This document shows positions 56,071 to 64,000 of a stretch of DNA of 64,000 bases, in pieces. The notes under the pieces are model-generated. The model did not search any database, was not told the DNA's origin, and saw only the letters and a list, made by a program, of their open reading frames with translations. The DNA is taken from assembly GCA_029552245.1 (NCBI GenBank), contig JAKPDW010000017.1:112368-176367 (forward strand). The letters are read 5' to 3'. The translations under genes and the position numbers were made by a program. Numbering within the stretch: position 1 is the first letter of the stretch; the number at the start of each line of letters is the position of its first letter. The stretch comes from Deltaproteobacteria bacterium (lineage in GTDB: Bacteria; Desulfobacterota; Desulfomonilia; UBA1062).

Positions 56071-57030
56071 ATGCGGGAATACATCCTCAAGAGAGTCCTC
56101 ATCTCGTTTGCGATCCTCTTCTTCGTCTCCATCCTCATCTTCGTCCTTGGCAGGGTGCTCCCGGGAGACCCTGTGCAGGCCGCGCTCGTGGCGTCAAGGA
56201 TGGGCCCGCTGAGCGATGAGGTCATCGCGGATGTGCGCGCACAGTTCGGTTTGGACAGGCCCCTGCATATCCAGTACATCCTCTGGGTAAGCTCCTTCGT
56301 GCAGGGCGACTGGGGCGTGTCCATCGCGAGCGGCGAGCGGGTGCTCGACATGTTCATGCACAGGCTCCCCGTAACCCTGGAGCTCTTTTTCGGATCGGTG
56401 ATCTGGGCCTTTATCATCGGACTGCCCCTGGGCATTGTCTCCGCGCTCAGGCGGAACTCGTGGCTCGACGTCACCGTGACCACGGGCGCCATACTCGGGG
56501 TGTCCATCCCGGTGTTCTGGGAGGGCATCGTCATGATCTACCTCTTTGCGGTTCTCACGCACATCTTCCCGCCTTCCGGGTACGTGCCGCTGTCCGAGAG
56601 CGTGACCGGCAATCTCCTGTCAGTGGCCATGCCGACCTTTGTCATGGGCACCCACGGGGCAGGGCTCTTCAGCAGGTACGTCCGTTCGAGCCTGCTCGAG
56701 GTCCTGGGACAGGACTTCATCAGGACCGCCTACGCCAAGGGTCTGCCGCGCAAGACCGTGATCCTCACGCACGCCATGAAGCCCGCCATGATCCCGGTGG
56801 TCACGGTGGTCGGCCTCACCTGGGGATACGTGGTGGCCGGCGCCTTCATCGTCGAGTACATGTTCGCCATCCCGGGACTGGGCCGCATGGGGGTCAACGC
56901 GATCTTTGCGAACGACTTCCCCGTGATCCAGGCCACGCTCGTCATGGTGGCCGTCAACATCCTGGTCGTGAACCTCCTGGTCGACCTCCTGTATGCCTAC
57001 CTCGACCCGCGGGTGAGGGTGCAGCGATGA
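56071..57030 (+). CDS. dppB: peptide ABC transporter permease (DppB-type)
   Basis: 319 residues, six membrane helices. DppB family: MREYILKRVLISFAILFFVSILIFVLGRVLPGDP, a periplasmic loop LDRPLHIQYILWVSSFVQGDWG, and the EAA loop SSLLEVLGQDFIRTAYAKGL (contact to the ATPases). Part of a dppBCDF operon with substrate-binding protein gene at the end. GAGGG lies 7 nt before ATG 56071. Overlaps dppC by ATGA. Confidence 0.93.
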   Translation: MREYILKRVLISFAILFFVSILIFVLGRVLPGDPVQAALVASRMGPLSDEVIADVRAQFGLDRPLHIQYILWVSSFVQGDWGVSIASGERVLDMFMHRLPVTLELFFGSVIWAFIIGLPLGIVSALRRNSWLDVTVTTGAILGVSIPVFWEGIVMIYLFAVLTHIFPPSGYVPLSESVTGNLLSVAMPTFVMGTHGAGLFSRYVRSSLLEVLGQDFIRTAYAKGLPRKTVILTHAMKPAMIPVVTVVGLTWGYVVAGAFIVEYMFAIPGLGRMGVNAIFANDFPVIQATLVMVAVNILVVNLLVDLLYAYLDPRVRVQR

Positions 57031-57923
57031 ACGGCCGCACACGGGATGATGCACCGAGGGCTCACCGCTCCGTTTTGATGGAGACGGCAATGGCCCTTGT
57101 TCGGCATCGGGTGGCGTTTGCGGGACTCGTCATTCTCCTCGGACTGATCGTCATGGCGGCCTTCGCGCCTGTCCTGGCCCCCTACGACCCGAACGAGCAG
57201 GATCTCTACCAGGTCCTCCAGGGCCCCTCCCGGCAGCACCTGCTCGGCACGGACGACGTGGGCCGCGACCTGCTCTCCCGTGTCATCTACGGCTCCCGGG
57301 TCACTCTGGCCATGGGGATACTCTCCACCCTGTTCGCCGCGGTCATCGGCATTCTGGCGGGGCTCGTGGCAGGGTACAAGGGCGGGATCTGGGACGCCGT
57401 CATCATGCGCATCACGGACACCTTCATGTGCATGCCCGCCCTGGTCCTGGCCCTGGTCATCGTGGCCGCCTTGGGGCCCGGCATGAAGAGCGTGGTCATC
57501 TCCATCACCGTGCTCGCGTGGACAGGTTTCGCACGAATCACCCGGGGCCAGGTCATGATCGTGCGGGAGCTCCCCTACGTGGAGGCTGCGCATGCCCTGG
57601 GCGCTTCAGGGTACCGTATCATGTTCAGGCACCTCCTCCCCAATGTCATGGCCCCGCTCATCGTGACCGCAACCATTTCCGTGGGCATGAACATCATGCT
57701 GGAGAGCGCCGTGTCCTTCCTGGGTATAGGTGTCCAGCAGCCCACGCCGAGCTGGGGGAACGAGCTGAGGATCGGCTACTCATACCTGGAGATCGTGCCC
57801 CTGTTCTCCATTGCGCCCGGGCTGATGATAACGCTCGCGGTCCTGGCCTTCAATTTCCTGGGAGACGGTCTCCGGGACGCCCTGGATCCCCGCCTGCGCG
57901 GGGAAGAGAAAGCGGGGAGCTAG
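57027..57923 (+). CDS. dppC: peptide ABC transporter permease (DppC-type)
   Basis: 298 residues. DppC family: APYDPNEQDLYQVLQGPSRQHLLGTDDVGRDLLSRVIYGSR is the N-terminal signature; the EAA loop is RELPYVEAAHALGASGYRIMFRHLLPN; ends FNFLGDGLRDALDPR. Forms the second transmembrane half with DppB. ATG fused to the dppB stop, dppD follows after 8 bp. Confidence 0.94.
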   Translation: MNGRTRDDAPRAHRSVLMETAMALVRHRVAFAGLVILLGLIVMAAFAPVLAPYDPNEQDLYQVLQGPSRQHLLGTDDVGRDLLSRVIYGSRVTLAMGILSTLFAAVIGILAGLVAGYKGGIWDAVIMRITDTFMCMPALVLALVIVAALGPGMKSVVISITVLAWTGFARITRGQVMIVRELPYVEAAHALGASGYRIMFRHLLPNVMAPLIVTATISVGMNIMLESAVSFLGIGVQQPTPSWGNELRIGYSYLEIVPLFSIAPGLMITLAVLAFNFLGDGLRDALDPRLRGEEKAGS

Positions 57924-57931
57924 AGCCGGCC

Positions 57932-58894
57932 ATGCTGCTCGAGGTAAGGAACCTGAGCACGCACTTCGAGACCGACGGCCGCATCGTGAAGGCCGTGGAC
58001 GACATCTCCTACTGTCTCGATACGGGCGAGACCCTGGGTGTTGTCGGTGAGAGCGGCTGCGGCAAGACGGTGAGCGCGCTCTCCCTGCTGCGGCTCATCA
58101 AGGACCCGCCGGGCAGGATCGTGCAGGGGGAGATTATGTTCGAAGGCAAGGACCTCCTGGCCCTGAGCGAAGAGGAGATCCGCGCGGTGCGGGGCAACCG
58201 GATCGCCATGATCTTCCAGGAACCCATGACCTCGCTCAATCCGGTGCACACCATAGGCTTCCAGGTCATGGAACCCCTGATGATCCACAAGGGCCTCTCC
58301 CGCAGCGATGCGATGAGGGAGTGCATCGAGCTCCTGAAGACAGTGCAGATCCCTGACGCCGACATCAGGGCTCGGGCCTACCCCCACCAGTTCAGCGGGG
58401 GCATGAGGCAGCGCGTCATGATCGCCATGGGCCTCGCCTGTGCGCCGAGGCTGATCATCGCGGACGAACCCACCACGGCCCTGGATGTGACCATCCAGGC
58501 GGAGCTCCTGGAGCTCATGAAACGCCTTACCGTGGTCAAAGGCACGGCGCTCATCATCATCACCCACAACCTGGGAGTGGTGGCGCGCTATGCGGACAAG
58601 GTCATGGTCATGTATGCGGGAAGGATTGTCGAGAAGGCGGACACCAGGGACCTGTTCCGTGCGCCGGGGCACCCCTATACGAGGGCCCTCCTGGAGTCGG
58701 TCCCCCGGCTGGACCAGGATCTCAAGGTCAAGCTCAGGCCCATCGAGGGCCAGCCCCCGGACCTCGCCATGCTGCCCTCGGGATGTGCGTTCCATCCCCG
58801 TTGCCCCCAATGCATGGACCGGTGCAGGCATGAGGCACCAGCGCTGAAGAACGTTGCAGAACGACACGAGGTGGCGTGCTGGATCCATGACTAA
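57932..58894 (+). CDS. dppD: peptide ABC transporter ATP-binding protein (DppD-type)
   Basis: 320 residues. Walker [10 protein letters not shown]-loop [15 protein letters not shown], signature [17 protein letters not shown], Walker [15 protein letters not shown], His-loop THNLG. The C-terminal oligopeptide-transporter domain has the four-cysteine iron-sulphur motif region [14 protein letters not shown]. One of a pair with DppF; ATP hydrolysis drives peptide import. Confidence 0.94.
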   Translation: MLLEVRNLSTHFETDGRIVKAVDDISYCLDTGETLGVVGESGCGKTVSALSLLRLIKDPPGRIVQGEIMFEGKDLLALSEEEIRAVRGNRIAMIFQEPMTSLNPVHTIGFQVMEPLMIHKGLSRSDAMRECIELLKTVQIPDADIRARAYPHQFSGGMRQRVMIAMGLACAPRLIIADEPTTALDVTIQAELLELMKRLTVVKGTALIIITHNLGVVARYADKVMVMYAGRIVEKADTRDLFRAPGHPYTRALLESVPRLDQDLKVKLRPIEGQPPDLAMLPSGCAFHPRCPQCMDRCRHEAPALKNVAERHEVACWIHD

Positions 58895-59885
58895 GAAGAC
58901 GGGCCATCCCATGATCAGGGTCAGAGACCTGAAGAAGCACTTCCCCGTGTACCGGGGCGTGGTGTTCAGGCGCGCTGTCGGCGACATCAGGGCTGTTGAC
59001 GGCGTGAGTTTCGTCATCGGTGAGGGCGAGACGCTGGGGCTCGTGGGCGAGAGCGGGTGCGGGAAGACCACCACCGGCAGGACCGTGCTCCAGCTCGAGC
59101 GGCCCACCTCCGGCGAGGTACTCTTCATGGGCCGCGACATCACCGCCATCGACAAGTACGAGCGGAGGCGACTTGCAAGGCACATGCAGATCATCTACCA
59201 GGACCCGTTCTCCTCGCTGAATCCCCGGATGACCGTCCGTGACATCGTGGGCGAGCCGCTCCTGATCCATGGGATGACCCGCAGCAGGGCCGACTATGCT
59301 GCCCGTGTCGACAACCTGCTCGAGATCGTGGGCTTGAACCCTGCCATGGCGAAAAGGTATCCCCACGAGTTCAGCGGCGGCCAGCGGCAGCGCATCGGCA
59401 TCGCCCGGGCACTGGCCGTGGAGCCGAGGTTCATCGTGTGCGACGAGCCGGTCTCGGCCCTGGATGTATCCATACAGGCCCAGATCATCAACCTGCTGGA
59501 GGAGCTGCAGGAGGAGTTCAACCTGGCATACCTCTTCATCTCGCACGACCTGGCCGTGGTCAGGCACATCAGTACCCGCGTCGCCGTGATGTATCTGGGC
59601 GAGATCGTGGAGATCGCACCCCGGGACGACCTGTACCGCTATGCCGCGCACCCGTACACGCAGGCGCTCCTTGCCGCGGTCCCCGTACCGGACCCGGATG
59701 TCGAGCGCGCACGGGAGCACTGTATGATGAAAGGCGAGGTCCCGGGCATCTTCGAGAACCCCTCGGGGTGCAGGTTCCATCCCCGGTGTCCCCGGGCTGA
59801 GGCGGTGTGCAGGGAGAACAGGCCGGAACTGAGGCCTGTGAATGGTGGAGGGCATATGGCTGCCTGCCATCTTGCAGGGACTTGA
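58887..59885 (+). CDS. dppF: peptide ABC transporter ATP-binding protein (DppF-type)
   Basis: 332 residues. Walker [14 protein letters not shown]-loop [14 protein letters not shown], signature [17 protein letters not shown], Walker [20 protein letters not shown], His-loop SHDLAVV. C-terminal [17 protein letters not shown] 58887 overlaps the dppD end by 8 nt. Confidence 0.94.
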   Translation: MTKKTGHPMIRVRDLKKHFPVYRGVVFRRAVGDIRAVDGVSFVIGEGETLGLVGESGCGKTTTGRTVLQLERPTSGEVLFMGRDITAIDKYERRRLARHMQIIYQDPFSSLNPRMTVRDIVGEPLLIHGMTRSRADYAARVDNLLEIVGLNPAMAKRYPHEFSGGQRQRIGIARALAVEPRFIVCDEPVSALDVSIQAQIINLLEELQEEFNLAYLFISHDLAVVRHISTRVAVMYLGEIVEIAPRDDLYRYAAHPYTQALLAAVPVPDPDVERAREHCMMKGEVPGIFENPSGCRFHPRCPRAEAVCRENRPELRPVNGGGHMAACHLAGT

Positions 59886-59954
59886 TGGCAAAGGGCGTGC
59901 GACACCGCAGGTGCCTTTTCGATACGATATGCCCCATGGGATAAGGAGGTCGGT

Positions 59955-61739
59955 ATGAGGATGTCCAAACAGTCGAGGACCATCGTTGCCCTTGCGATGC
60001 TTCTCTTCATGACCGCCCTGCCGGGGTCGCTGTTCTCGGCACAGGACAGCGTGAAGGCGAAGCCGGGGTGGATGGAGTGGGGGGAGAGGTATTATCCCGC
60101 AAGGCCTGTCAGGGGAGGGTATGTGCGGGTAGCCTCCCCTGTGTACATCGGCCTGATGAATCCCCATCATTTCCCTGTCCTCGACTGGGTCACCATGAGC
60201 AACATATATGAGAGGCTCATCCTCCTCGACGCCGGCTACAGGCCCACGGTGCCCTGGCTCGCAGTATCGTGGGAGTTTCTCGACGACCTCACCGTGGTCA
60301 TGCGGCTGAGGAAGGGTGTGGTGTTCCACGACGGCACGCCGTTCAATGCCCAGGCCGTGAAGTACCAGATGGACTGGGTCATGGACAGGGACAATCTCGC
60401 ATGGACCAGGGCCTGGCTGGAGCCGCTGCAGTCCGTCGAGGTGATGGACGAGTACACGCTTCGTTGGCATTTCAAGAAGCCATGGGGTGCTTTTCTGGGG
60501 ACCATGGCCAGCGTTCCCGGCTATGTGGTCTCGCCCAAGGCCCTGGAGAGGGATGCTGCCAGGACAAAGGCGAAGAAGCTCGAGCGTGAGCTGATCACCC
60601 TCAGGCGCAAGGTGGGACAGGAAAAAGATCAGCAGAAGGCGGCTTCGGCCCGGAAGGCGATCTCCGAGAAGGAGAAGCAGCTGAAAAGCTACGCAGACCT
60701 TTGCCGGGATGCGGGAAGCCTCGACACCTATCCCGTGGGAACGGGACCGTTCATGTTCGAGTCGGCCAGCACGGACAATTACGTGCAGCTCAAACGCAAT
60801 CCATCATGGTGGTTCGGCAGGAGCGTCGGCATGCCTGACATGCCGTATTTTGACGGGGTGCGGGTATCGGTCATCCCCGACCCGTCAGTCCGGCTCGCCA
60901 ACCTCAAGGCCGGCAAGCTCGACTTCATCGTGCTGGATGCCGTCCAGTACCGGCTCGTGAAGGACGACCCGAAATTCCGGGTGGTGACGTACCCGATCAA
61001 CTGGCTGATCTACCTGACGTTCAACCACGCCAGGGGGCCCTGCGCGGACATCCGGGTCCGCAAGGCCATTTCCCATGCCATAGACCGGAATGCCCTGGTC
61101 CAGGGGACCCAGTTCGGCCTCGGCAGGGTATCAAGCTGCGTTTTCCCGGACGACCACTGGGCGCACAATCCCGACCTCAAGCCCGTGACCTACGACCCCG
61201 AGCTGTCCAAGAAACTCCTGGCCCAGGCAGGGTACGCGAAGGGGCTCGACCTAACGGGCTTCACCCTGAACATCCCCGAGGCACAGGCCTTTGCCAAGGC
61301 GGTCATGGCCATGCTCGAGAAAGTGGGCATCCACTGGCGCCCGGTCTTCCTGAGCGTGACCGGCATGATGGAACCGTTCAGGAAGCTGGATTTCGACGTC
61401 ATCGGCAATGCGTACCCGTGGATCCAGGAGCCGGACCACATCGCCACGCTGCTGTACGACCCCGACAGCCCATTCAACAACGGCAGGTCCAGGAACGAAG
61501 AGGCGATCAGGCTCATCAAGTCAGGCCGCGAGACCGTGAACGAGACCCAAAGGGCGCGGATCTATCACAAGCTCGAGGAGGCGCTGTACAGGAACTACGA
61601 GGATGCCTGGCTGTGGTGGCCCACGGTGGTCTTGGCCAGCAGCACGAACATTCAGGGGTTTAATGCGGACATGTTCAAGAAGTACGGGGAGGGATACTAC
61701 TTTTCCCACCCGCAGTGGTTCAGGGACGGGAGGCCCTGA
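59955..61739 (+). CDS. peptide ABC transporter substrate-binding protein with inserted coiled coil
   Basis: 594 residues. Signal peptide about 29 residues long, apparently without a lipobox, so a soluble periplasmic protein. SBP family 5 fold: LRKGVVFHDGTPFNAQAVKY, VGTGPFMFES, NPSWWFG, YLTFNHARGPCADIRVRKAISHAIDRN. Unusual: residues about 198-250 are a charged heptad-rich segment (ERDAARTKAKKLEREL..., EKEKQLKSYADL) interrupting the normal domain just before VGTGPF. The fold on either side is intact. It may extend the protein toward a partner such as the TatT-like lipoprotein. AAGGAGG lies 5 nt upstream. Confidence 0.9.
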   Translation: MRMSKQSRTIVALAMLLFMTALPGSLFSAQDSVKAKPGWMEWGERYYPARPVRGGYVRVASPVYIGLMNPHHFPVLDWVTMSNIYERLILLDAGYRPTVPWLAVSWEFLDDLTVVMRLRKGVVFHDGTPFNAQAVKYQMDWVMDRDNLAWTRAWLEPLQSVEVMDEYTLRWHFKKPWGAFLGTMASVPGYVVSPKALERDAARTKAKKLERELITLRRKVGQEKDQQKAASARKAISEKEKQLKSYADLCRDAGSLDTYPVGTGPFMFESASTDNYVQLKRNPSWWFGRSVGMPDMPYFDGVRVSVIPDPSVRLANLKAGKLDFIVLDAVQYRLVKDDPKFRVVTYPINWLIYLTFNHARGPCADIRVRKAISHAIDRNALVQGTQFGLGRVSSCVFPDDHWAHNPDLKPVTYDPELSKKLLAQAGYAKGLDLTGFTLNIPEAQAFAKAVMAMLEKVGIHWRPVFLSVTGMMEPFRKLDFDVIGNAYPWIQEPDHIATLLYDPDSPFNNGRSRNEEAIRLIKSGRETVNETQRARIYHKLEEALYRNYEDAWLWWPTVVLASSTNIQGFNADMFKKYGEGYYFSHPQWFRDGRP

Positions 61740-62020
61740 GTCTCCACAGGATGCATGCCGTGGCCCGAGGGGTCGCGAGGGCGGCAGGGAGGGGTCCAGG
61801 GTCTCGATAACGTCGAGGGCCTTGTCCCGCTTGTTAAGGTCGACCTTCTTGCGGTGGGCTGGAATCTCGTTCGTGACGAAGCCCAGGCTTCTCCTGGACG
61901 CCCTCATGTCATCTGGCCTCGATACCCCCACCCAGGCAAAGGATACCGTTCAGGGCACGTCTCCGTACACGTTGTTGGGCCTATATTGTTTTGTATCCTT
62001 GATCTAACAAGTGAACCATC
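61740..62020. other. intergenic stretch between SBP gene and IS21-type element
   Basis: About 280 bp. No gene with a ribosome site. The last 60 bp before the presumed IS end are AT-rich (TATATTGTTTTGTATCC). Confidence 0.4.
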
Positions 62021-62047
62021 TGTCAATGGTCATGAAAAAGTAGGCCT

Positions 62048-62830
62048 TCACTGTCCGTGTTCATAGGTTTTGTCTCCTTCCTTTTGTAGTTTTCCTTTGA
62101 GGCGGTAGCTGTTGCCCCGGATATTGATGACAGTGGAATGATGCAGGAGCCGGTCCAGAATGGCGGTAACGATGACCTGGTCGGTGAAGAGCTCGGACCA
62201 GTCGGAGAAGGCCTTGTTGGACGTGATGATGGTGGAAGCCTTTTCGTAACGGTTGGCCACGAAGCGGTAGAAGAGGTTGCACTCGTGCCGGTCGATGGGC
62301 GTGTAGCCCACCTCGTCCACGATGACCAGGGCGGACTTGTAGTAGCTCCTGGCATTGCCGGCCTTGCCCGAGGCGTGGTCCTTCTTCAGCTTGGCAATGA
62401 GGTCCTCCATGGTGGTGAAGGAGATGCTGATACCGGACTGGCATGCCTTGACTGCCAGGGCGACTGCCAGGTGGGTCTTGCCCACCCCTGGAGGGCCGAG
62501 GAAGATGATGTTCTCCTTTCTCTGGACGAAGGTCAGGTCGAACAGCGACATGACGCTGCGCCTGTCGAGTGCCGGCTGGAAGGAGAAGTCGAACTCGTCA
62601 ATGGTCTTGATGAAGGGCAGCCCCGAGATCTTGAGCGTTGTCTCAACCCGGCGCTGCTCCTTGCGGGCGACCTCTTCCTCGAGCAGGTCATCCAGGAAGG
62701 AGAGATAGCTCTTCGCCTGTTCCTCGCAGACCCTGATCGTATCGGAGAGGACCTCTCCCATGCGGGTAAGCCTCAGCCTGGCCAAGTTCGCCTCTATGCG
62801 TTCGAGTACGAGGGTATCGCTCACGCGCAC
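62048..62830 (-). CDS. istB: IS21-family helper ATPase IstB
   Basis: 260 residues, DnaC-like AAA+ helper of the transposase. Walker A FLGPPGVGKTH, Walker B ALVIVDEVG, then YTPIDRHECNLFYRFVANRYEKASTIITSNKAFSDW, the IstB fingerprint. Intact. Overlaps istA by 10 nt. Confidence 0.95.
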   Translation of the reverse strand: MRVSDTLVLERIEANLARLRLTRMGEVLSDTIRVCEEQAKSYLSFLDDLLEEEVARKEQRRVETTLKISGLPFIKTIDEFDFSFQPALDRRSVMSLFDLTFVQRKENIIFLGPPGVGKTHLAVALAVKACQSGISISFTTMEDLIAKLKKDHASGKAGNARSYYKSALVIVDEVGYTPIDRHECNLFYRFVANRYEKASTIITSNKAFSDWSELFTDQVIVTAILDRLLHHSTVINIRGNSYRLKGKLQKEGDKTYEHGQ

Positions 62831-64000
62831 ACCTCCGCATACACATCCAGGGACCGGACCTGCACGTCGAGATGGTAGAGCTGCCTGGCTTTGCCCTTGG
62901 TCCTGCGGGCGAGAGAGTACTTCCGCTCGAGGAGATCACGGTCCTGGAGGAGGTCGGCATAGAACCGGGCATCCTGAACGAGATGACCCTTGTCTGGAGG
63001 GATATGGTACGTGGTGATCAGGCTGTTGTCGTCGAAGATCCTCATGGCCCCGTCCTTGACCCTGAGGATGACCTTCCTGCCCACGAGGAAATGGGGGACC
63101 ACATAGCTGCACCCCGAGAACCTCACCGTGCAGTCCTTGTGCACCTTCCGGTAGTGACGCTCGGAGGTATCGTAGGCAAGGAGGGGGGAGACTTCCCAGG
63201 AACGGCCTCTCCCGCTCGAAGCGATCGGAGACCTTCTCGTGGGTCGTCCCGTGGATCCGCTCGTCCTTGACCAGGAGCCATTCCTGGAGATCCCGGTTGG
63301 CTGCATCCAGGGAGGTGAACCCATACCCTCTCCAGAAGCCCTCCCTGATGAAGGAGAACGGCCGCTCCACCTTGCCCTTGACCCAGGCGGCATACGGAGG
63401 CGCCACCTCGGGCCTGAACCCGTAATGCACGGCAAGGCCCACCAGGGAGTCATTGAACCGCTTCCTGCCGGAGAGTGTGTCGATATAGGCGTTCCTCATC
63501 CGGTCGTAGAGGATCTCCTGCGGCACCCCCCCGAAATGATCGAAGGCACGGACATGACAGTCCAGGAACGTGCTCTGGTCACACCTCCGCACGAGCTCGG
63601 CGTACATCTTCCTGGAATAGCCGAGGATCATGGAGAAGAGGTGATACTTCTTCACCAGCCCATCAGCCTCCTGCACCTGGAACTCGCCGAAATCGACCTG
63701 GGCTTGGGCGCCGGGTGCGGTCTCGAACCTGACATAGGCGATCCTCGTCAGGTCCCTCTTTCTCTTCTGCACGAACCTCCTCACGATGTTGTACCCGCCG
63801 TCAAAACCCATGGACACGAGGCGGTCATAGATCCAGGTGGCCTTGTAGCACGGGTCCTCCTGCAGCCAGGTATCCACGACACCGGCAAAGGGATCGATCC
63901 GGCTGGGACGATTCATCCCCTGCTTCTTCCTCATGCATGCTCCCGGGTCAGCCAGGTACTTGCTTACCGTGTCCCGGGATATCCCCAGCCGCCTGGCGAT
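62821..64000 (-). pseudogene. istA: IS21-family transposase IstA, frameshifted and cut by the window edge
   Basis: DDE transposase. The frame is open to the right edge and begins inside the N-terminal HTH (IARRLGISRDTVSKYLADPG). DDE residues: first D in QAQVDFGEF, second in EILYDRMRNA, and the E in KGKVERPFSFIREGFW. At 63195-63197 one extra C (plus strand CTTCCCAGG) shifts the frame: VSDRFERERPF should continue LEVSPLLAYDTSERHYRKV, which is in the other frame and runs to the stop at 62821. So the C-terminal 120 residues need a one-base correction. Real decay or a homopolymer error. Confidence 0.85.

Larger units (their letters stand above)
62021..64000 (-). mobile_element. IS21-family insertion sequence, right part missing
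   Basis: istA and istB on the minus strand, in the usual overlapping order. The presumed left terminus TGTCAATGGTCATGAAAAAG begins at 62021, 27 bp before the istB stop; it is a guess from the TGT end and position. The other terminus lies beyond the window. Inserted at the end of the accessory stretch. Confidence 0.8.

Noticed and set aside
61521-61931. 136-residue minus-strand ORF between the binding-protein gene and the IS
   Set aside because: Half of it is antisense to the binding-protein gene; no ribosome site and no recognisable domain.

Overview
The window is high-GC DNA from an anaerobic Gram-negative bacterium, most likely a deltaproteobacterium (Desulfobacterota). The signs are class III ribonucleotide reductase with its radical-SAM activase, radical-SAM/siroheme-route heme genes, pyruvate phosphate dikinase, Lpt lipopolysaccharide-export genes, lipoproteins with clear lipoboxes, and the gene order rplU-rpmA-obgE-proB-proA-nadD-rsfS-rlmH. 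The tmRNA encodes the tag ADDYNYALAA. The taxonomic call is inference from gene content, not from a search.

Layout. 0-8.3 kb: 5'-truncated nrdD, a lone receiver protein, nrdG and two large hybrid histidine kinases. 8.4-12.7 kb: a small unknown protein, then a MoxR ATPase / DUF58 / transglutaminase cluster in which the DUF58 gene carries a one-base frameshift. 13-17.5 kb: an OmpA-like lipoprotein, lptF-lptG and an FAD-dependent dehydrogenase. 18-25.7 kb: ppdK-tmk, a glycine-zipper OmpA lipoprotein, moaC-fmdB, an HExxH protein, and a DAHP synthase preceded by an aromatic-rich leader peptide plus terminator (attenuator). 25.7-29 kb: beta-carbonic anhydrase and a DRTGG / HATPase / DRTGG / PHP / HATPase module. 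29-34.4 kb: the ribosomal-protein/Obg/proline/NAD operon. 34.8-39 kb: two tandem RsbRD-like proteins, a siroheme decarboxylase subunit, ahbD, hemB and an isoprenylcysteine-methyltransferase-like protein interrupted by a stop. 39.5-46.6 kb: manC, an MBL-fold protein, accD-folC-lptD and an HD hydrolase. 46.5-49.5 kb: a four-gene receiver/DUF4388/HAMP/roadblock signalling operon. 50.3-51.3 kb: gmhA and ssrA (tmRNA).

From the 3' end of ssrA to the right edge the character changes. A lower-GC stretch with a TetR repressor comes first. It is divergent from an acetoacetate-decarboxylase-like gene and an acyl-CoA dehydrogenase, with two matching 18-bp palindromes between them. A TatT-like lipoprotein, a complete Dpp/Opp-type peptide ABC transporter with an unusual binding protein, and an IS21-family element running off the window follow. 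This looks like accessory DNA next to a classic integration site.

Most distinctive features: the Phe/Tyr/Trp attenuator of DAHP synthase, with a candidate antiterminator that can be drawn base by base; the hydrogenase-type DRTGG/PHP/ATPase module without hydrogenase genes; the DUF4388/roadblock operon; a recurrent pattern of two-copy imperfect repeats spaced 60-77 bp in long intergenic regions; and a peptide-binding protein with an inserted coiled coil. Several single-base lesions (DUF58, istA, an in-frame TAA in the methyltransferase) could be real pseudogenes or draft-assembly errors.
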